Origin: Microcaldota archaeon
GTDB taxonomy: Archaea; Micrarchaeota; Micrarchaeia; Micrarchaeales; CABMGC01
Length of the DNA stretch: 49,469 nt
Assembly (NCBI GenBank): GCA_021797995.1
Contig: JAJZYR010000006.1
Span: 1 to 49,469 of the forward strand
Direction: 5' to 3'
Under the pieces are notes generated by a model. The model saw only the letters and a list, made by a program, of their open reading frames with translations. It was not told where the DNA came from and ran no database searches. Below, piece by piece: positions 1 through 9,777 of this stretch (position 1 is its first letter; each line of letters starts with the position of its first letter). A program made the position numbers and the translations under genes.

Positions 1-1
1 G

Positions 2-52
2 GGGAAGATGCTGGCGAAGCTCGGACTGGAGGCCCTCGGCACCCTTGAATGA
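2..52 (+). CDS. C-terminal end of a truncated CDS (…GKMLAKLGLEALGTLE*)
   Basis: Open frame from the window edge to TGA at 50-52; too short to identify. Confidence 0.35.
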   Translation, partial: GKMLAKLGLEALGTLE

Positions 53-120
53 AGCCATATGAAGTTGGGTTCCTGGGACGCAGCCTAGAGTCGCATCCCG
101 TCATTTCCGACTTGGCGATT

Positions 121-267
121 CGTTCCGCAGCAGAATAGAGGCCGGCATTACGTTCCGTCGGTGATTGGAGGCACTATTTCTCAAAATAACAAAAAAGGGT
201 ACAGATAATGAGATAATACACAAACTTTAAATATGAAGAGATATAGAGCTATCAGTGATTATCATGG
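121..267 (+). repeat. Copy 1 of a ~147-bp duplicated promoter/5' module
   Basis: About 93% identical by eye to 29933-30080, including TTTAAATA box and GTGATTATCATGG start context. Confidence 0.9.
226..233 (+). promoter_or_regulatory. Putative archaeal TATA box (TTTAAATA)
   Basis: About 26 nt upstream of GTG(255)/ATG(264), consistent with a leaderless or short-leader transcript. Confidence 0.6.
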
Positions 268-1043
268 AGAAACAACAGCGAGGAAAGGAGGGAGGGGCAA
301 GCGCCCTTCGTGGAGTACAGCGCATAGAGGTGGTAAGCATTAATGATCTCAGAGCTGCGCTCGAAAGGTCCAAGGAAGCAAGCGTTACCATTGAATTTGC
401 CGGCAAAGACATAACCTTTACCAGGCACACCAACCCAGATAAGAGCCTAGGCGGCTGGAAGGCCGATACTGCAACTGTAGATCCAACAGCTATAGTCAGA
501 GAGGGTACTATAGTCATGCCTGGCGCCACCATCGGCCCCGGCGCCACCATCGGCCCCCGCGCCACCATCGGCCCCGACGTCACCATCGGCGAACGCGTCC
601 AGATCCGCTTCGTCGCCCAGATCGGCGACGGCGCCACCATCCGCGACGGCGCCATCATCGGCCCCGGCGCCTCCATCGGCGACCGCGTCGACATCGGCGC
701 CTACGCCCGCATCCACTCCGACGCCCAGATCGGCGACAGCGCCACCATCGGTCCCGGCGCCACCATCCGCTCCAACGCCCAGATCGGCGACCTCGCCACC
801 ATCGGCTACCGCGCCACCATCGGCGAACGCGTCCAGATCGGCGCCTACGCCATCATCGGCCCCGACGCCACCATCGGCCCCGGCACCCAGATCGGCGACC
901 TCGCCACCATCGGCTACCGCGCCACCATCGGCGACCTCGCCACCATCGGCGACCTCGCCACCATCGGCGACCTCGCCACCATCGGCCCCGGCACCCAGAT
1001 CGGCGACAGCGTCCACATCGCCCCAGAAGCTACAGTACCCTGA
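255..1043 (+). CDS. Hexapeptide-repeat (left-handed beta-helix-like) protein with a short unique N-terminal region
   Basis: About 29 uninterrupted hexads of type [AVT]-x-I-[GRH]-x-x (ATIGPG, AQIGDG, ATIGDL); GTG 255 or ATG 264 start. Confidence 0.75.
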   Translation: MIIMEKQQRGKEGGASALRGVQRIEVVSINDLRAALERSKEASVTIEFAGKDITFTRHTNPDKSLGGWKADTATVDPTAIVREGTIVMPGATIGPGATIGPRATIGPDVTIGERVQIRFVAQIGDGATIRDGAIIGPGASIGDRVDIGAYARIHSDAQIGDSATIGPGATIRSNAQIGDLATIGYRATIGERVQIGAYAIIGPDATIGPGTQIGDLATIGYRATIGDLATIGDLATIGDLATIGPGTQIGDSVHIAPEATVP

Positions 1044-1148
1044 TGGTAGCCGTGTCACTTAAGATATGCCAAGGTGAAAAGGCAGGATAATTCGTACCCG
1101 TCAGGGCACTCATCCATAAACTATGCAAGGCAGTTTTCGGAGCTTGGG

Positions 1149-1706
1149 CTAGGAAATACTCTTCAGGTATCCCTTCAGTTTCATTACGGCCCTCCCTCTG
1201 TGCGAAATCATATCCTTCTCTTCAGGGTCCATCTCCGCAAACGTCCTTGTACTTCCATTGGGGATGAAGATATGGTCCCATCCGAATCCCCCTCCGCCTG
1301 ACGGGCTCTTGGCTATGCTTCCTTCAATCCTGCCGCAGAAGGACCTAACTCTCCTTCCGTCGTAGAGCGAGATGCAGGTCTCTGCGTAGGCGCTCCTGTC
1401 CCTGTGGCTGCGCATGATCCTGCACATGCCCCTGTTTCCGACGCCCTTCAGGAGCCACTTGACAAGGGCTCCTGGAAAGCCGTTGAGCGCCCTGATGTAA
1501 AGCCCCGTATCTTCAACCATCACCGGCTTTCTCAATGCGTAATAGGCCCGCATCGCCTTGTCCCTCGCCACTCTCCTGACATCGGTGTCCTGCAGCTCGC
1601 CAAGCTCAAGGCCCTTGCTCTTTATCCTCATCTTTAACATTCTTTCCATCTCCCTGAGCTTGCCCCTGTTTGTCGTGATGAAGTAAAAGTCCATAAGCAT
1701 CCTCAA
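1149..1706 (-). CDS. RdgB/HAM1-family non-canonical purine NTP pyrophosphatase
   Basis: FITTNRGKLREME, VEDTGLYIRALNGFPG, GFGWDHIFIPNG and C-terminal SHR motif. Confidence 0.85.
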   Translation of the reverse strand: MRMLMDFYFITTNRGKLREMERMLKMRIKSKGLELGELQDTDVRRVARDKAMRAYYALRKPVMVEDTGLYIRALNGFPGALVKWLLKGVGNRGMCRIMRSHRDRSAYAETCISLYDGRRVRSFCGRIEGSIAKSPSGGGGFGWDHIFIPNGSTRTFAEMDPEEKDMISHRGRAVMKLKGYLKSIS

Positions 1707-3022
1707 TTGTCAGGCACCAGGCTGTTTATTATCAGCCCGGGGCTGTACGCGGTTATGTCGTGGTATCCCTCGCCGGTAGTGAAGAAAAGGACAGGCACCT
1801 CCGTCTCGCTGAGTATGGAGAGGGTATTGCCTCCCTTCGCATCAGTATCTAGCTTTGTGAGTATTATGCCGTCAAGCCTGACGGCCTGGTTGAACTCCTT
1901 GACCTGGCCGAGCAGCGCATTGCCTGCTATGCTCTCCCCTACAAAGAGCTTCACGTCAGGCTTCGCAATCCTTGCCATCTTCTTTATCTCTTCCATCAGG
2001 CTCCTATTGGTTTCCTGCCTTCCCGCACTGTCTATCAGGACGGCGTCTATGCCATGGGCTTTCGCATATGCAATGGCGTCGAATGCCACGCTTGCCGGAT
2101 CTGCCCCGTAAACCCCCTTTATCACATGCACACCGAGCTTGCCTGCATGGTAAACCGTCTGCTCTATGGCCGCCGCCCTGAACGTGTCGCTTGCGGAGAG
2201 CACGCACGTCATGCCGTTATCCATGAACATCCTTGCTATCTTTGCCATCGTCGTCGTCTTTCCAGCGCCGTTAGGGCCAAGAAAGAGAATCTTGAACGGT
2301 TCTCCGGAAGTGGCTCTCCTTGACCTGGCCATCTCGATGAGGTTGATGCTGCTGCCGGACTGCAGCACGCTGAGCACAGACTCCCTGATTATGGCTGTTA
2401 TGCCACCTGACAGGTCCTTCGCGCTTATCGGCCTGCCGGTCAGGTCGGCCCTGAGTTTATCTGCAATCTTCTCCGCAACTTCATAGTTGACGTCAGATTG
2501 GAGGAGTGCAAGCTTCAGCTGCTCCAGAAACGGGTTTATATCGTCTTGGCTTACCCTGACCTCCTTGAATACCATCCCCTTCAGCCTTGTGCCGAGGGTG
2601 GCCTTCTGGTCGTGCAGATGCGGCTCCGTCCCTGCCGCGGCCCTATCCCGTGACGCATGCAATCTGCCGGCAGTCCCGCTGCTGCTTTCTCCTCTGCTTG
2701 CCGCGCCGGAATCCCTGCTTTTCTGGCCTTCCGGAACAGTGTCGTGTGCACCTTCATCCCTTTCCGTTCCGTGTTTGCTGGTTTCTCCTGCTCCCCGTCG
2801 TTCCACACGGTCACTGCGTTCCTCCATCAGTTCCCTGGATCCACCGCCGGCCTGCCCCCTGTCTTCATGGGATGAAGCATAAATAGGCGGCACTCTCCCC
2901 TCTGCCGCAGCTGCGCCGGCATCCGGCAGTTTACCCCCGGCGCTGTCCCTTCTCCCCTTTTCCTCCTTCTTGCTGAGTGCGTCTATAAAACCAGAGAACT
3001 TCTTCTTAAGCCCCTCAAACAT
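1703..3022 (-). CDS. ftsY: Signal recognition particle receptor FtsY
   Basis: LGPNGAGKTTTMAKIA, DTFRAAAIEQ, DSAGRQETNRSLMEEI, TKLDTDAKGG; charged low-complexity N-terminus. Confidence 0.95.
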   Translation of the reverse strand: MFEGLKKKFSGFIDALSKKEEKGRRDSAGGKLPDAGAAAAEGRVPPIYASSHEDRGQAGGGSRELMEERSDRVERRGAGETSKHGTERDEGAHDTVPEGQKSRDSGAASRGESSSGTAGRLHASRDRAAAGTEPHLHDQKATLGTRLKGMVFKEVRVSQDDINPFLEQLKLALLQSDVNYEVAEKIADKLRADLTGRPISAKDLSGGITAIIRESVLSVLQSGSSINLIEMARSRRATSGEPFKILFLGPNGAGKTTTMAKIARMFMDNGMTCVLSASDTFRAAAIEQTVYHAGKLGVHVIKGVYGADPASVAFDAIAYAKAHGIDAVLIDSAGRQETNRSLMEEIKKMARIAKPDVKLFVGESIAGNALLGQVKEFNQAVRLDGIILTKLDTDAKGGNTLSILSETEVPVLFFTTGEGYHDITAYSPGLIINSLVPDN

Positions 3023-3031
3023 CCAATGACC

Positions 3032-3466
3032 TTAGGCCTGCCCAAATGCTGCTAGCCTGTACGAGATATCAAAGAGCTCCTTCTCCGCCTTCTGCCTTTC
3101 ATTCAGGAGTTTCGTTATGCTCGCCTCGCCGTTCTTTATCGCGTTCTGAAGGAACTCCTTGGCCTCGGCAAGGGGCTTCTCTGCCATATATCCTGCGCCG
3201 ACATACGTTATTACCTTATCTATCCTGCCCGCGCGCGCCTCTATGTACGTCCCACCGCCGGCATTTACAAGCATGCCGGAGTTTCCGATCGTTTCTGCCT
3301 TTTCAACCACGTCCATGCCCTGCCTGAGCGCGTCCTTTGTGATGCTATAAGCGGTGATCTGCTCATTAAGCATCTCGTATCTCTGCGTGTACACCCCCTG
3401 CAGGTACTGGAGCTGGGCAAGAGCATCCTGCTCTTCGTTTCCTGATGCCTGTTCTTCATATGCCAT
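3032..3466 (-). CDS. pfdA: Prefoldin subunit alpha
   Basis: MAYEEQ…; coiled coils flanking a VNAGGGTYIEARAGRIDKVITYVGAGYMAEK beta-hairpin region; next to ftsY. Confidence 0.8.
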   Translation of the reverse strand: MAYEEQASGNEEQDALAQLQYLQGVYTQRYEMLNEQITAYSITKDALRQGMDVVEKAETIGNSGMLVNAGGGTYIEARAGRIDKVITYVGAGYMAEKPLAEAKEFLQNAIKNGEASITKLLNERQKAEKELFDISYRLAAFGQA

Positions 3467-3723
3467 AGATAAACACCTTCCTGCCAATCCATGCGCCGGC
3501 AAGAGTTATAATACTTAGCCGGACCGCGCCTTGCCGTGCCGACTCGATTAGGCGCTTGCATGCGCCTGCAGCAGATTGAGGAGTTCATTCTGACCCGCAA
3601 AATCCATTCCTCAAGAGATGCGAGACAATTCGGTCTGAAGCCTGCAATTGCAGAGAAACCCTGCAGAATTTATTCGTGGTAGGATGTCAGAAGCGTTAAA
3701 TACCTGCAGTCAATTAGATCATC

Positions 3724-4119
3724 ATGGACGAGCTCGATGCCCGCATGCTTGCAATGCTGAAGAAGGACGGTAGGATGACATTTGTAAAGATTGCGGCAAT
3801 GACCGGACTCACGGAAGGCGCAGTGCGCGCCAGGATAAAAAAGCTTATGCGCGAAGGCGTAATAAAGCGCTTTACCATTGATGTTAGGGACGAGATAAGA
3901 GCTGTCGTTTTTGTTGCAATCTCAAGGTCCTTTCCTACAACCGAAATTGCCGATAGAATAAGGAAGCTGGGGATTGAAAAGGTGTATGAGGTCTCTGGAA
4001 ACTATGACATAATATGCTTTGTCAGCGAGGAGCAGGTTAATAACGTAAACGGCCTTGTCGAGAAGATAAGGGGCATCGACGGCGTAACGGACACGTATAC
4101 GAACATGGTGCTCAAGTAA
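3724..4119 (+). CDS. Lrp/AsnC-family transcriptional regulator
   Basis: N-terminal HTH (LDARMLAMLKKDGRMTFVKIAAMTGLTEGAVRARIKKL) plus RAM domain. Confidence 0.85.
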   Translation: MDELDARMLAMLKKDGRMTFVKIAAMTGLTEGAVRARIKKLMREGVIKRFTIDVRDEIRAVVFVAISRSFPTTEIADRIRKLGIEKVYEVSGNYDIICFVSEEQVNNVNGLVEKIRGIDGVTDTYTNMVLK

Positions 4120-4134
4120 GCCAAATCAAGCATT

Positions 4135-4155
4135 GCGCCAGTCACTTACTGGCGC
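4135..4155. terminator. Stem-loop between convergent genes
   Basis: GCGCCAGT-cactt-ACTGGCGC perfect 8-bp stem. Confidence 0.4.
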
Positions 4156-4202
4156 GCATTGGTAAGGCCGGTCGTCCTTGCCTCAGGAAGCTGCGAGCTG
4201 CC

Positions 4203-4949
4203 TTAGCTACGTGAAAGGTGCATCTCAAAGACCTTCCTATATGTCTCTAGCGTCCCTACATCGAACCATGTTCCAGTGTAGGTAACGGCGTCCAGCTCCG
4301 TCTTTGATATCAACCACTGAATGAAGTATCCGGGGGCATCGGGGTTGTTCTTATCGTAAAGATACTCCTTGAATCTCTTAAGGGTCTCCCTTGGAAATAT
4401 ATATATCCCTGTGCTTATCAGTGTTGACTGCGGGCTTTCCGGCTTCTCTTGAAATCCCACAACCCTGCTCCCCCTTACAGTCACAACACCGAATCTCTTA
4501 GCCTGCTCAAGCGATCCGACATCGTATACTGCGATTGTGGGCCTTCTTGTTGCGTTGAAATGCCTTATAAGCGCTGAAAGGTCGAAGTCATAAAAGTTGT
4601 CCCCTGCTATTATCAGCAGGTCATTGCCGAAGTGCGCTTTCTCTATTGCATGGTTTATGCCCCTGATGGCGCCATACTTCTCGCCGTTGTGCATCGTCGG
4701 CTCAATGACCATCTCTATCCTGTTATGCAGTCCATTCACTGCTTCTCTATGGGTCTTCCAGTACATGAACTGGTCAGCAAATTTCTTATTTGTCGAGATG
4801 ACTATCCGTTCCACTCCGTTCCTGGAAACGTTCTCGAGTATGTAATCCACTATCGGCTTCCCGCGTATCGGGAGCAAGGGCTTCGGCACAAAGAGCGTTA
4901 TCGGCTCTAGTCTTGTCGCGAATCCTCCACACAATATTAATGAGTCCAT
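4203..4949 (-). CDS. Sugar nucleotidyltransferase (glucose-1-phosphate thymidylyltransferase-like)
   Basis: LILCGGFATRLEPITLFVPKPLLPIRGKPIVDYIL; IIAGDNFYDFDLS. Confidence 0.9.
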   Translation of the reverse strand: MDSLILCGGFATRLEPITLFVPKPLLPIRGKPIVDYILENVSRNGVERIVISTNKKFADQFMYWKTHREAVNGLHNRIEMVIEPTMHNGEKYGAIRGINHAIEKAHFGNDLLIIAGDNFYDFDLSALIRHFNATRRPTIAVYDVGSLEQAKRFGVVTVRGSRVVGFQEKPESPQSTLISTGIYIFPRETLKRFKEYLYDKNNPDAPGYFIQWLISKTELDAVTYTGTWFDVGTLETYRKVFEMHLSRS

Positions 4950-5089
4950 CTCTTGCTCCCCTGCTGCTGCAAAAGACCCACCGTGCCGGTGGGTAAGCGA
5001 GTATAAACCATAAACTGTTGGTAATAAAACCTATAACTATTTAAACGCGCTTTGAGGTAATCTGCCACGGAAGGTGATAAATATTTAAC

Positions 5090-5130
5090 AAGCCCGCAAA
5101 CTCCTATCTCTTGGATGGGAGTAAGGGCTT
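5090..5130 (+). repeat. Left-end imperfect hairpin of the IS605-like element
   Basis: AAGCCC…ACTCC…GGGAGT…GGGCTT. Confidence 0.55.
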
Positions 5131-5193
5131 GCGTCGACAAAAGAACATAGAAAGGCATATAAAGAAGAAAATGCAAATATAAAAGGGAAGTCA

Positions 5194-6290
5194 ATGCACC
5201 TCACACAAACAATAGAAATCCATCCAAATCCAAAGACAGAGGAGGTAATGTCCAATCTCGCCAAGATAACCAACGGTCTCTACAACACATCAATATACGA
5301 AAACCACAAAAGATACGAAGAGGAAAAGAAGTTCTGTTTCTATCAGGAACTCTTTAACAGGCTCAAGGACAACGAACTCTATAAACTCCTTCCAGTCCAT
5401 TCTGCACAGGCGGTTCTCCAGAAGGCAGACGGAAGCGTAAAATCTTTCATCTCTCTTTACAAAAAAGGTCTAAAGCCAGAGTTCCCTCATTACCACAAGA
5501 AAGATGTTGACTGGTTAGTGCCATACAAATATGACCAGATAAAGTTGAAGAAGAACAAGATAACGCTTCCAATGTCAATGGAATACAGAAGGCAGACGGG
5601 AATCTCATACATAAGTTTCAAAATACCAGAGATAAGATACAAGGGAGAGATAAAGTATCTCGAACTATTCAAAGTGGAAGGCAAGTGGAAAGCATCGCTC
5701 ATCTTCGAGGTTCAGGAAAAGGAAAAACAGGAAACGCCGAAGAAGGACAACCTCTACATAGACTTGGGAATAGTTCGCAAGGAAGACAAGAGTAAGAAAT
5801 AGACAGGCAATCAACGCAATGACAACAAAGATAGTAGAAACCGCAAAGAAAGAAAGGAATAGTCATAGGTAACCTCTCGACAATCAGGGATGTAACAAAA
5901 TTCAGCAGATATGCAAACCAGAAGATAGGGCAGTGGGAATTCGGTGAGATAGCAAGGCAACTCGAATACAAGGCAAAGATAGAAGGAATAATGTTCAAGA
6001 AGGTAAGTGAAAGGAATACGTCAAAGACCTGCTCTCTCTGTGGGCAGGAAGAGAAAGGAAGGATTCACAGGGGCTTATACAGATGTAAACTGCATAAGCG
6101 ACAGTTTAATGCGGATGCAAATGGTGCATTGAACATTAGCAAAATGTATCTCCGAATTCCGCTGTCAAAGGGGAGCGGGATAGGGGTAGTGGATGCTCTG
6201 GCAAATCCAGCGGTATTTCATTGGAATGAACATGAATGGCTCGGTGAGAATCCTTTGGTTCGAGAGACCAGGAGTGTGGTGAATTCGTGA
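5194..6290 (+). pseudogene. tnpB: TnpB/OrfB transposon-encoded nuclease, frameshifted and internally deleted
   Basis: N-terminal part to YIDLGI (RuvC-I Asp); other frame QAINAMTTKIVETAKKERN; then IVIGNLSTIRD and CSLCGQ…RCKLHKRQFNADANGALNI; middle of the protein missing. Confidence 0.85.
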
Positions 6291-6336
6291 AAGAAACAAA
6301 CCTCAAAACACCCATACAGCAGGAATGCAGGGGAAT

Positions 6337-6357
6337 CTCCCAACCTTCAGTTGGGAG
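6337..6357 (+). repeat. Right-end hairpin of the IS605-like element (possible omegaRNA 3' region)
   Basis: CTCCCAAC-cttca-GTTGGGAG, followed by GAGGATGTCAAT. Confidence 0.6.
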
Positions 6358-6482
6358 AGGATGTCAATAATTAAGTCGTAAGATATCCATGGCTAAAAGC
6401 TCCTCGAAGCGGATAAGGGCGCTTTGGATAAAAATAGCATGGGAATATTGGAGCAATTATTAATCTTGCGGGTATAAAAGAC

Positions 6483-7571
6483 ATGAGTGGTGTTCTTCTG
6501 GAAAAAGCTGTCTTTGATGGGGATATCGAGTATCTTCAGGTAATGGACGAAGCTGGAAATATGGACCAGTCCCTCCTTCCGAGAGAGCTTGATGACAATA
6601 AGATCGTGGAGATGTACAAGTACATGCTCTTTGCCAGGGCTAACGATGCAAAGATGCTGAGCTTGCAGAGGCAGGGACGCGCGGTCACATATGCGCCGCT
6701 GGTCGGCGAGGAGGCCACACAGATAGGAAGTGCGTTAGCAATGAGGAAAGACGACATATTTGTGCCGACATTCAGGCAGCATGGCGTCTACCTTGTGAGA
6801 GGCATGCCGCTTGAGTGGATGTATGCCTATTGGAGGGGCTACGAAGAGCCCATACCAAAGAGTGTCAATGGAACGGCAATAATCATTCCCGTTGCCACAC
6901 AGATGCCGCATGCTGCCGGACTTGCATATGCGCAGAAGTACAAAAAAAAGGACTCGGTGGTCGTCGTATACGTCGGTGACGGTGGTACATCCGAAGGCGA
7001 TTTCTACGAGGCGCTGAACTTCGCGGGTGTCTGGAAGTTGCCGCTTGTCGTGATAATAGAGAATAATCAATGGGCGATCTCGGTTCCTAGGGAGAAGCAG
7101 ACAGCTGCAAAGACCCTTGCACAGAAGGCGTTTGCCGCCGGCATCGGCGGGATACAGGTCGATGGAAATGATGTCATAGCCGTATACAAAGCGACTAAGG
7201 AGGCAATAGAGAAAGCGAAGGACGGGCCTATGGTGATAGAGTGCGTAACCTACAGGCTTGGGTTGCACACGACAGCAGACGACCCGACAAAGTACAGAAC
7301 CGACGCGGAAGTGGAGTCATGGAAGGGAAAGGACCCGATTGCAAGGGTGCGCGCTTACCTTACGGGAAAGGGGCTGTGGAATGAGGAAATGGAGCAGAAG
7401 ACGGTGCAGGAGCAGGGAAAGGAGATAGATGCAGCCGTTGAGAAGACAGAGCATCCCAAGGAAGACCCGAAAAGCATATTTACAAATGTATACAGTTTTG
7501 TCCCGCAGAATCTGCAGGAGGAGCTTGACGACGCAGAGAGGAATAACTTCTGGCAGGATGGTAGTCAATGA
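6483..7571 (+). CDS. pdhA: Pyruvate/2-oxoacid dehydrogenase E1 alpha
   Basis: ThDP motif GDGGTSEGDFYEALNFAGVWKLPLVVIIENNQWAIS; operon context. Confidence 0.92.
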   Translation: MSGVLLEKAVFDGDIEYLQVMDEAGNMDQSLLPRELDDNKIVEMYKYMLFARANDAKMLSLQRQGRAVTYAPLVGEEATQIGSALAMRKDDIFVPTFRQHGVYLVRGMPLEWMYAYWRGYEEPIPKSVNGTAIIIPVATQMPHAAGLAYAQKYKKKDSVVVVYVGDGGTSEGDFYEALNFAGVWKLPLVVIIENNQWAISVPREKQTAAKTLAQKAFAAGIGGIQVDGNDVIAVYKATKEAIEKAKDGPMVIECVTYRLGLHTTADDPTKYRTDAEVESWKGKDPIARVRAYLTGKGLWNEEMEQKTVQEQGKEIDAAVEKTEHPKEDPKSIFTNVYSFVPQNLQEELDDAERNNFWQDGSQ

Positions 7572-8533
7572 CCCAGTCAAACATGGTAACGGCGATAAAC
7601 AGTGCACTCCAGCAGGCAATGACAGAGAACGAGGACATTGTTGTGCTCGGGGAGGATGTCGGGAGAGACGGCGGCGTCTTTAGGGTAACAGAGGGGCTTC
7701 TTGACAAGTTTGGCGAGGCCCGGGTAATGGATACGCCGCTTTCCGAGTCCGGAATTATCGGGACCTCCATCGGAATGGCCATGGCCGGCCTTCATCCCAT
7801 ATCTGAAATACAGTTTGCGGGCTTCATGTTCCTCGGCTTCAGCCAGTTGGTGAACCATGCGGCAAGATACAGGAGCAGGACAAGGGGCTCATTTACCGTG
7901 CCGATGGTCGTGCGGACGCCTGTCAGCGGCGGAGTGAGGACGCTGGAGCACCATTCCGAGAGCCCTGAGGTATATTACTCCCACATGGGTGGCCTCATAG
8001 TCGTAGAGCCCTCAACGCCATACGATGCAAAGGGGCTTATGATCAAGGCTGCGAGAATGGACGACCCTGTGGTCTTCCTAGAGCCTACAAAGCTTTACAG
8101 GCTCTTCAAGCAGGAGGTTCCTGACGAGGCTTACGAAGTGGAGATAGGAAAGGCGAGCACGATCAGGGAAGGTAGCGCCCTCAGCATAATAACGTACGGG
8201 ACCATGGTGTCGGTAGTTAGGGATGTTGTCGAGAGGAAGAAGGTAGACGCAGAAATTATAGACCTGAGGACGATAAACCCGCTTGACGAGAAAGCGGTTC
8301 TTGACAGCGCAAAGAAGACGGGAAGGGTGGTTATCGTCCACGAGGCGTCGCTCAGCTTCGGAGCAGGGGCTGAGATTGCTGCGAGGATTGCCGAGAAGGC
8401 GATCTTCGAGCTCGACGCGCCTGTCATACGGGTTGCATCTCCGAGCCTGCCTTATCCATTTCCAGGATATGAGCGATATTACCTGCCGAATGCGGCAAAG
8501 ATCTCGCAGGCGATAGACAAGGTATTAAGGTGA
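7568..8533 (+). CDS. pdhB: Pyruvate/2-oxoacid dehydrogenase E1 beta
   Basis: VVLGEDVGRDGGVFRVTEGL; IDLRTINPLDEKAVLDS; 4-nt overlap with pdhA. Confidence 0.92.
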   Translation: MTQSNMVTAINSALQQAMTENEDIVVLGEDVGRDGGVFRVTEGLLDKFGEARVMDTPLSESGIIGTSIGMAMAGLHPISEIQFAGFMFLGFSQLVNHAARYRSRTRGSFTVPMVVRTPVSGGVRTLEHHSESPEVYYSHMGGLIVVEPSTPYDAKGLMIKAARMDDPVVFLEPTKLYRLFKQEVPDEAYEVEIGKASTIREGSALSIITYGTMVSVVRDVVERKKVDAEIIDLRTINPLDEKAVLDSAKKTGRVVIVHEASLSFGAGAEIAARIAEKAIFELDAPVIRVASPSLPYPFPGYERYYLPNAAKISQAIDKVLR

Positions 8534-8537
8534 ACGT

Positions 8538-9773
8538 ATGCAGATACTTAAATTTGTTGACATCGGGGAGGGGATAACGGAAGGGCACGTGCAGAAATGG
8601 CTCGTCAGTGACGGCGATGCCGTGAAGGAAGACCAGCCGATCGTTCAGATAGAGACCGACAAGGCGGTTGTAAACCTGCCTTCCCCGGCAGGCGGGACGG
8701 TAAGAATAGCAGCAAAGGAAAACACTACCGTGAATATAGGGGACGTCATTGCATGGATTGGGGATCCATCCGAACTCTCAAGTATGCATGTGCAGCAGGC
8801 GCCGCCGCAGTTACAGGAGAAAAAGGAGGTTGAGGCAGTGCAATCGCAGCAGGAGCAGAAAGAGGCTGTTCAGGAGGGGCGCAATGGAGCTATTGCGACT
8901 CCGGCAATCAGGCGGCTGGCAAGGGAGCTGGGGATCGACATCGCGCGGGTCCGTGGAACAGGCCCGGAAGGGAGGGTCCTGGAAAATGACATACGGGCTG
9001 CTGCGGTCAGGCTGCGGCAGCAGGCTAATGCTGCGCCAAAGTTCTCCGAGACCCTCGAGGAGCAGCATACTGGCGAGGTAGAAAGGATTCCGCTCTCGCA
9101 GACAAGAAAGGCCATCGCAAGAAACATGGAACTCTCGCTGCTGATACCCAGCGCCGCGCACATGGACCTGATAAATGCGACTTACTTATACCGCATAGTA
9201 AAGAAGGAAAAGCCCAATGCGGAGAAGCTCGGGGTAAAGCTATCATTCCTTCCATTCATAATAAAGGCGGTTGTGGAGGCGCTCAGGGAGAACCAGAGGT
9301 TCAACGCAAGCTATGACCACGAGACCCAGGAGATCATACTGAAGAAATATTACAATATAGGGTTGGCTGCCGAGGGGCCTGATGGGCTCAAGGTGGTCGT
9401 CATAAAGCAGGCAGACAAGAAGAGCATACTGCAGATCGCAAAGGAGATACAGGAGCTGCACGAGAAGGTCATCAGCCGGACGATAGCGCTTGATGAGATG
9501 CGCGACAGCACGTTTACCATAACCAACATCGGCAGCCTCGGTGGTGGATACCTGTCCGTTCCTATAATAAATCCACCAGAAGTTGCAATACTCGGGATAC
9601 ATCTAATAAGGGACAGCGCAGTGATTGAGGATGGACAAATCAAGATAGGCAAGGTGCTCCCGTTCTCGTTGGTCTTCGACCACAGGGCTGTCGACGGAGC
9701 GGATGCCGTACTGTTCGGAAACGCGCTGATAAAATACCTCGAGGACCCCGAGTTCCTGGAGATGCTTGGCTGA
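8538..9773 (+). CDS. pdhC: Dihydrolipoamide acyltransferase E2 (one lipoyl domain)
   Basis: Lipoyl motif QIETDKAVVNLPSPAGG; peripheral-subunit-binding domain; FDHRAVDGADA catalytic motif. Confidence 0.92.
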   Translation: MQILKFVDIGEGITEGHVQKWLVSDGDAVKEDQPIVQIETDKAVVNLPSPAGGTVRIAAKENTTVNIGDVIAWIGDPSELSSMHVQQAPPQLQEKKEVEAVQSQQEQKEAVQEGRNGAIATPAIRRLARELGIDIARVRGTGPEGRVLENDIRAAAVRLRQQANAAPKFSETLEEQHTGEVERIPLSQTRKAIARNMELSLLIPSAAHMDLINATYLYRIVKKEKPNAEKLGVKLSFLPFIIKAVVEALRENQRFNASYDHETQEIILKKYYNIGLAAEGPDGLKVVVIKQADKKSILQIAKEIQELHEKVISRTIALDEMRDSTFTITNIGSLGGGYLSVPIINPPEVAILGIHLIRDSAVIEDGQIKIGKVLPFSLVFDHRAVDGADAVLFGNALIKYLEDPEFLEMLG

Positions 9774-9777
9774 GTTC

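Larger units (their letters stand above)
5085..6375 (+). mobile_element. Decayed IS200/IS605-type (IS1341-like) element carrying a tnpB remnant and no tnpA
   Basis: Terminal hairpins at ~5090-5130 and 6337-6357 around a degraded tnpB; boundaries approximate. Confidence 0.7.

Noticed and set aside
520-1030. Possible CRISPR or satellite array
   Set aside because: 18-bp in-frame coding units with no spacers; explained by protein hexapeptide repeats.
447-1058. 203-aa minus-strand ORF (GADGGEVADGG…) antisense to the hexapeptide-repeat gene
   Set aside because: By-product of the period-18 GC-rich repeat keeping the opposite frame open. The sense strand has promoter, start context and a sensible LbH pattern.
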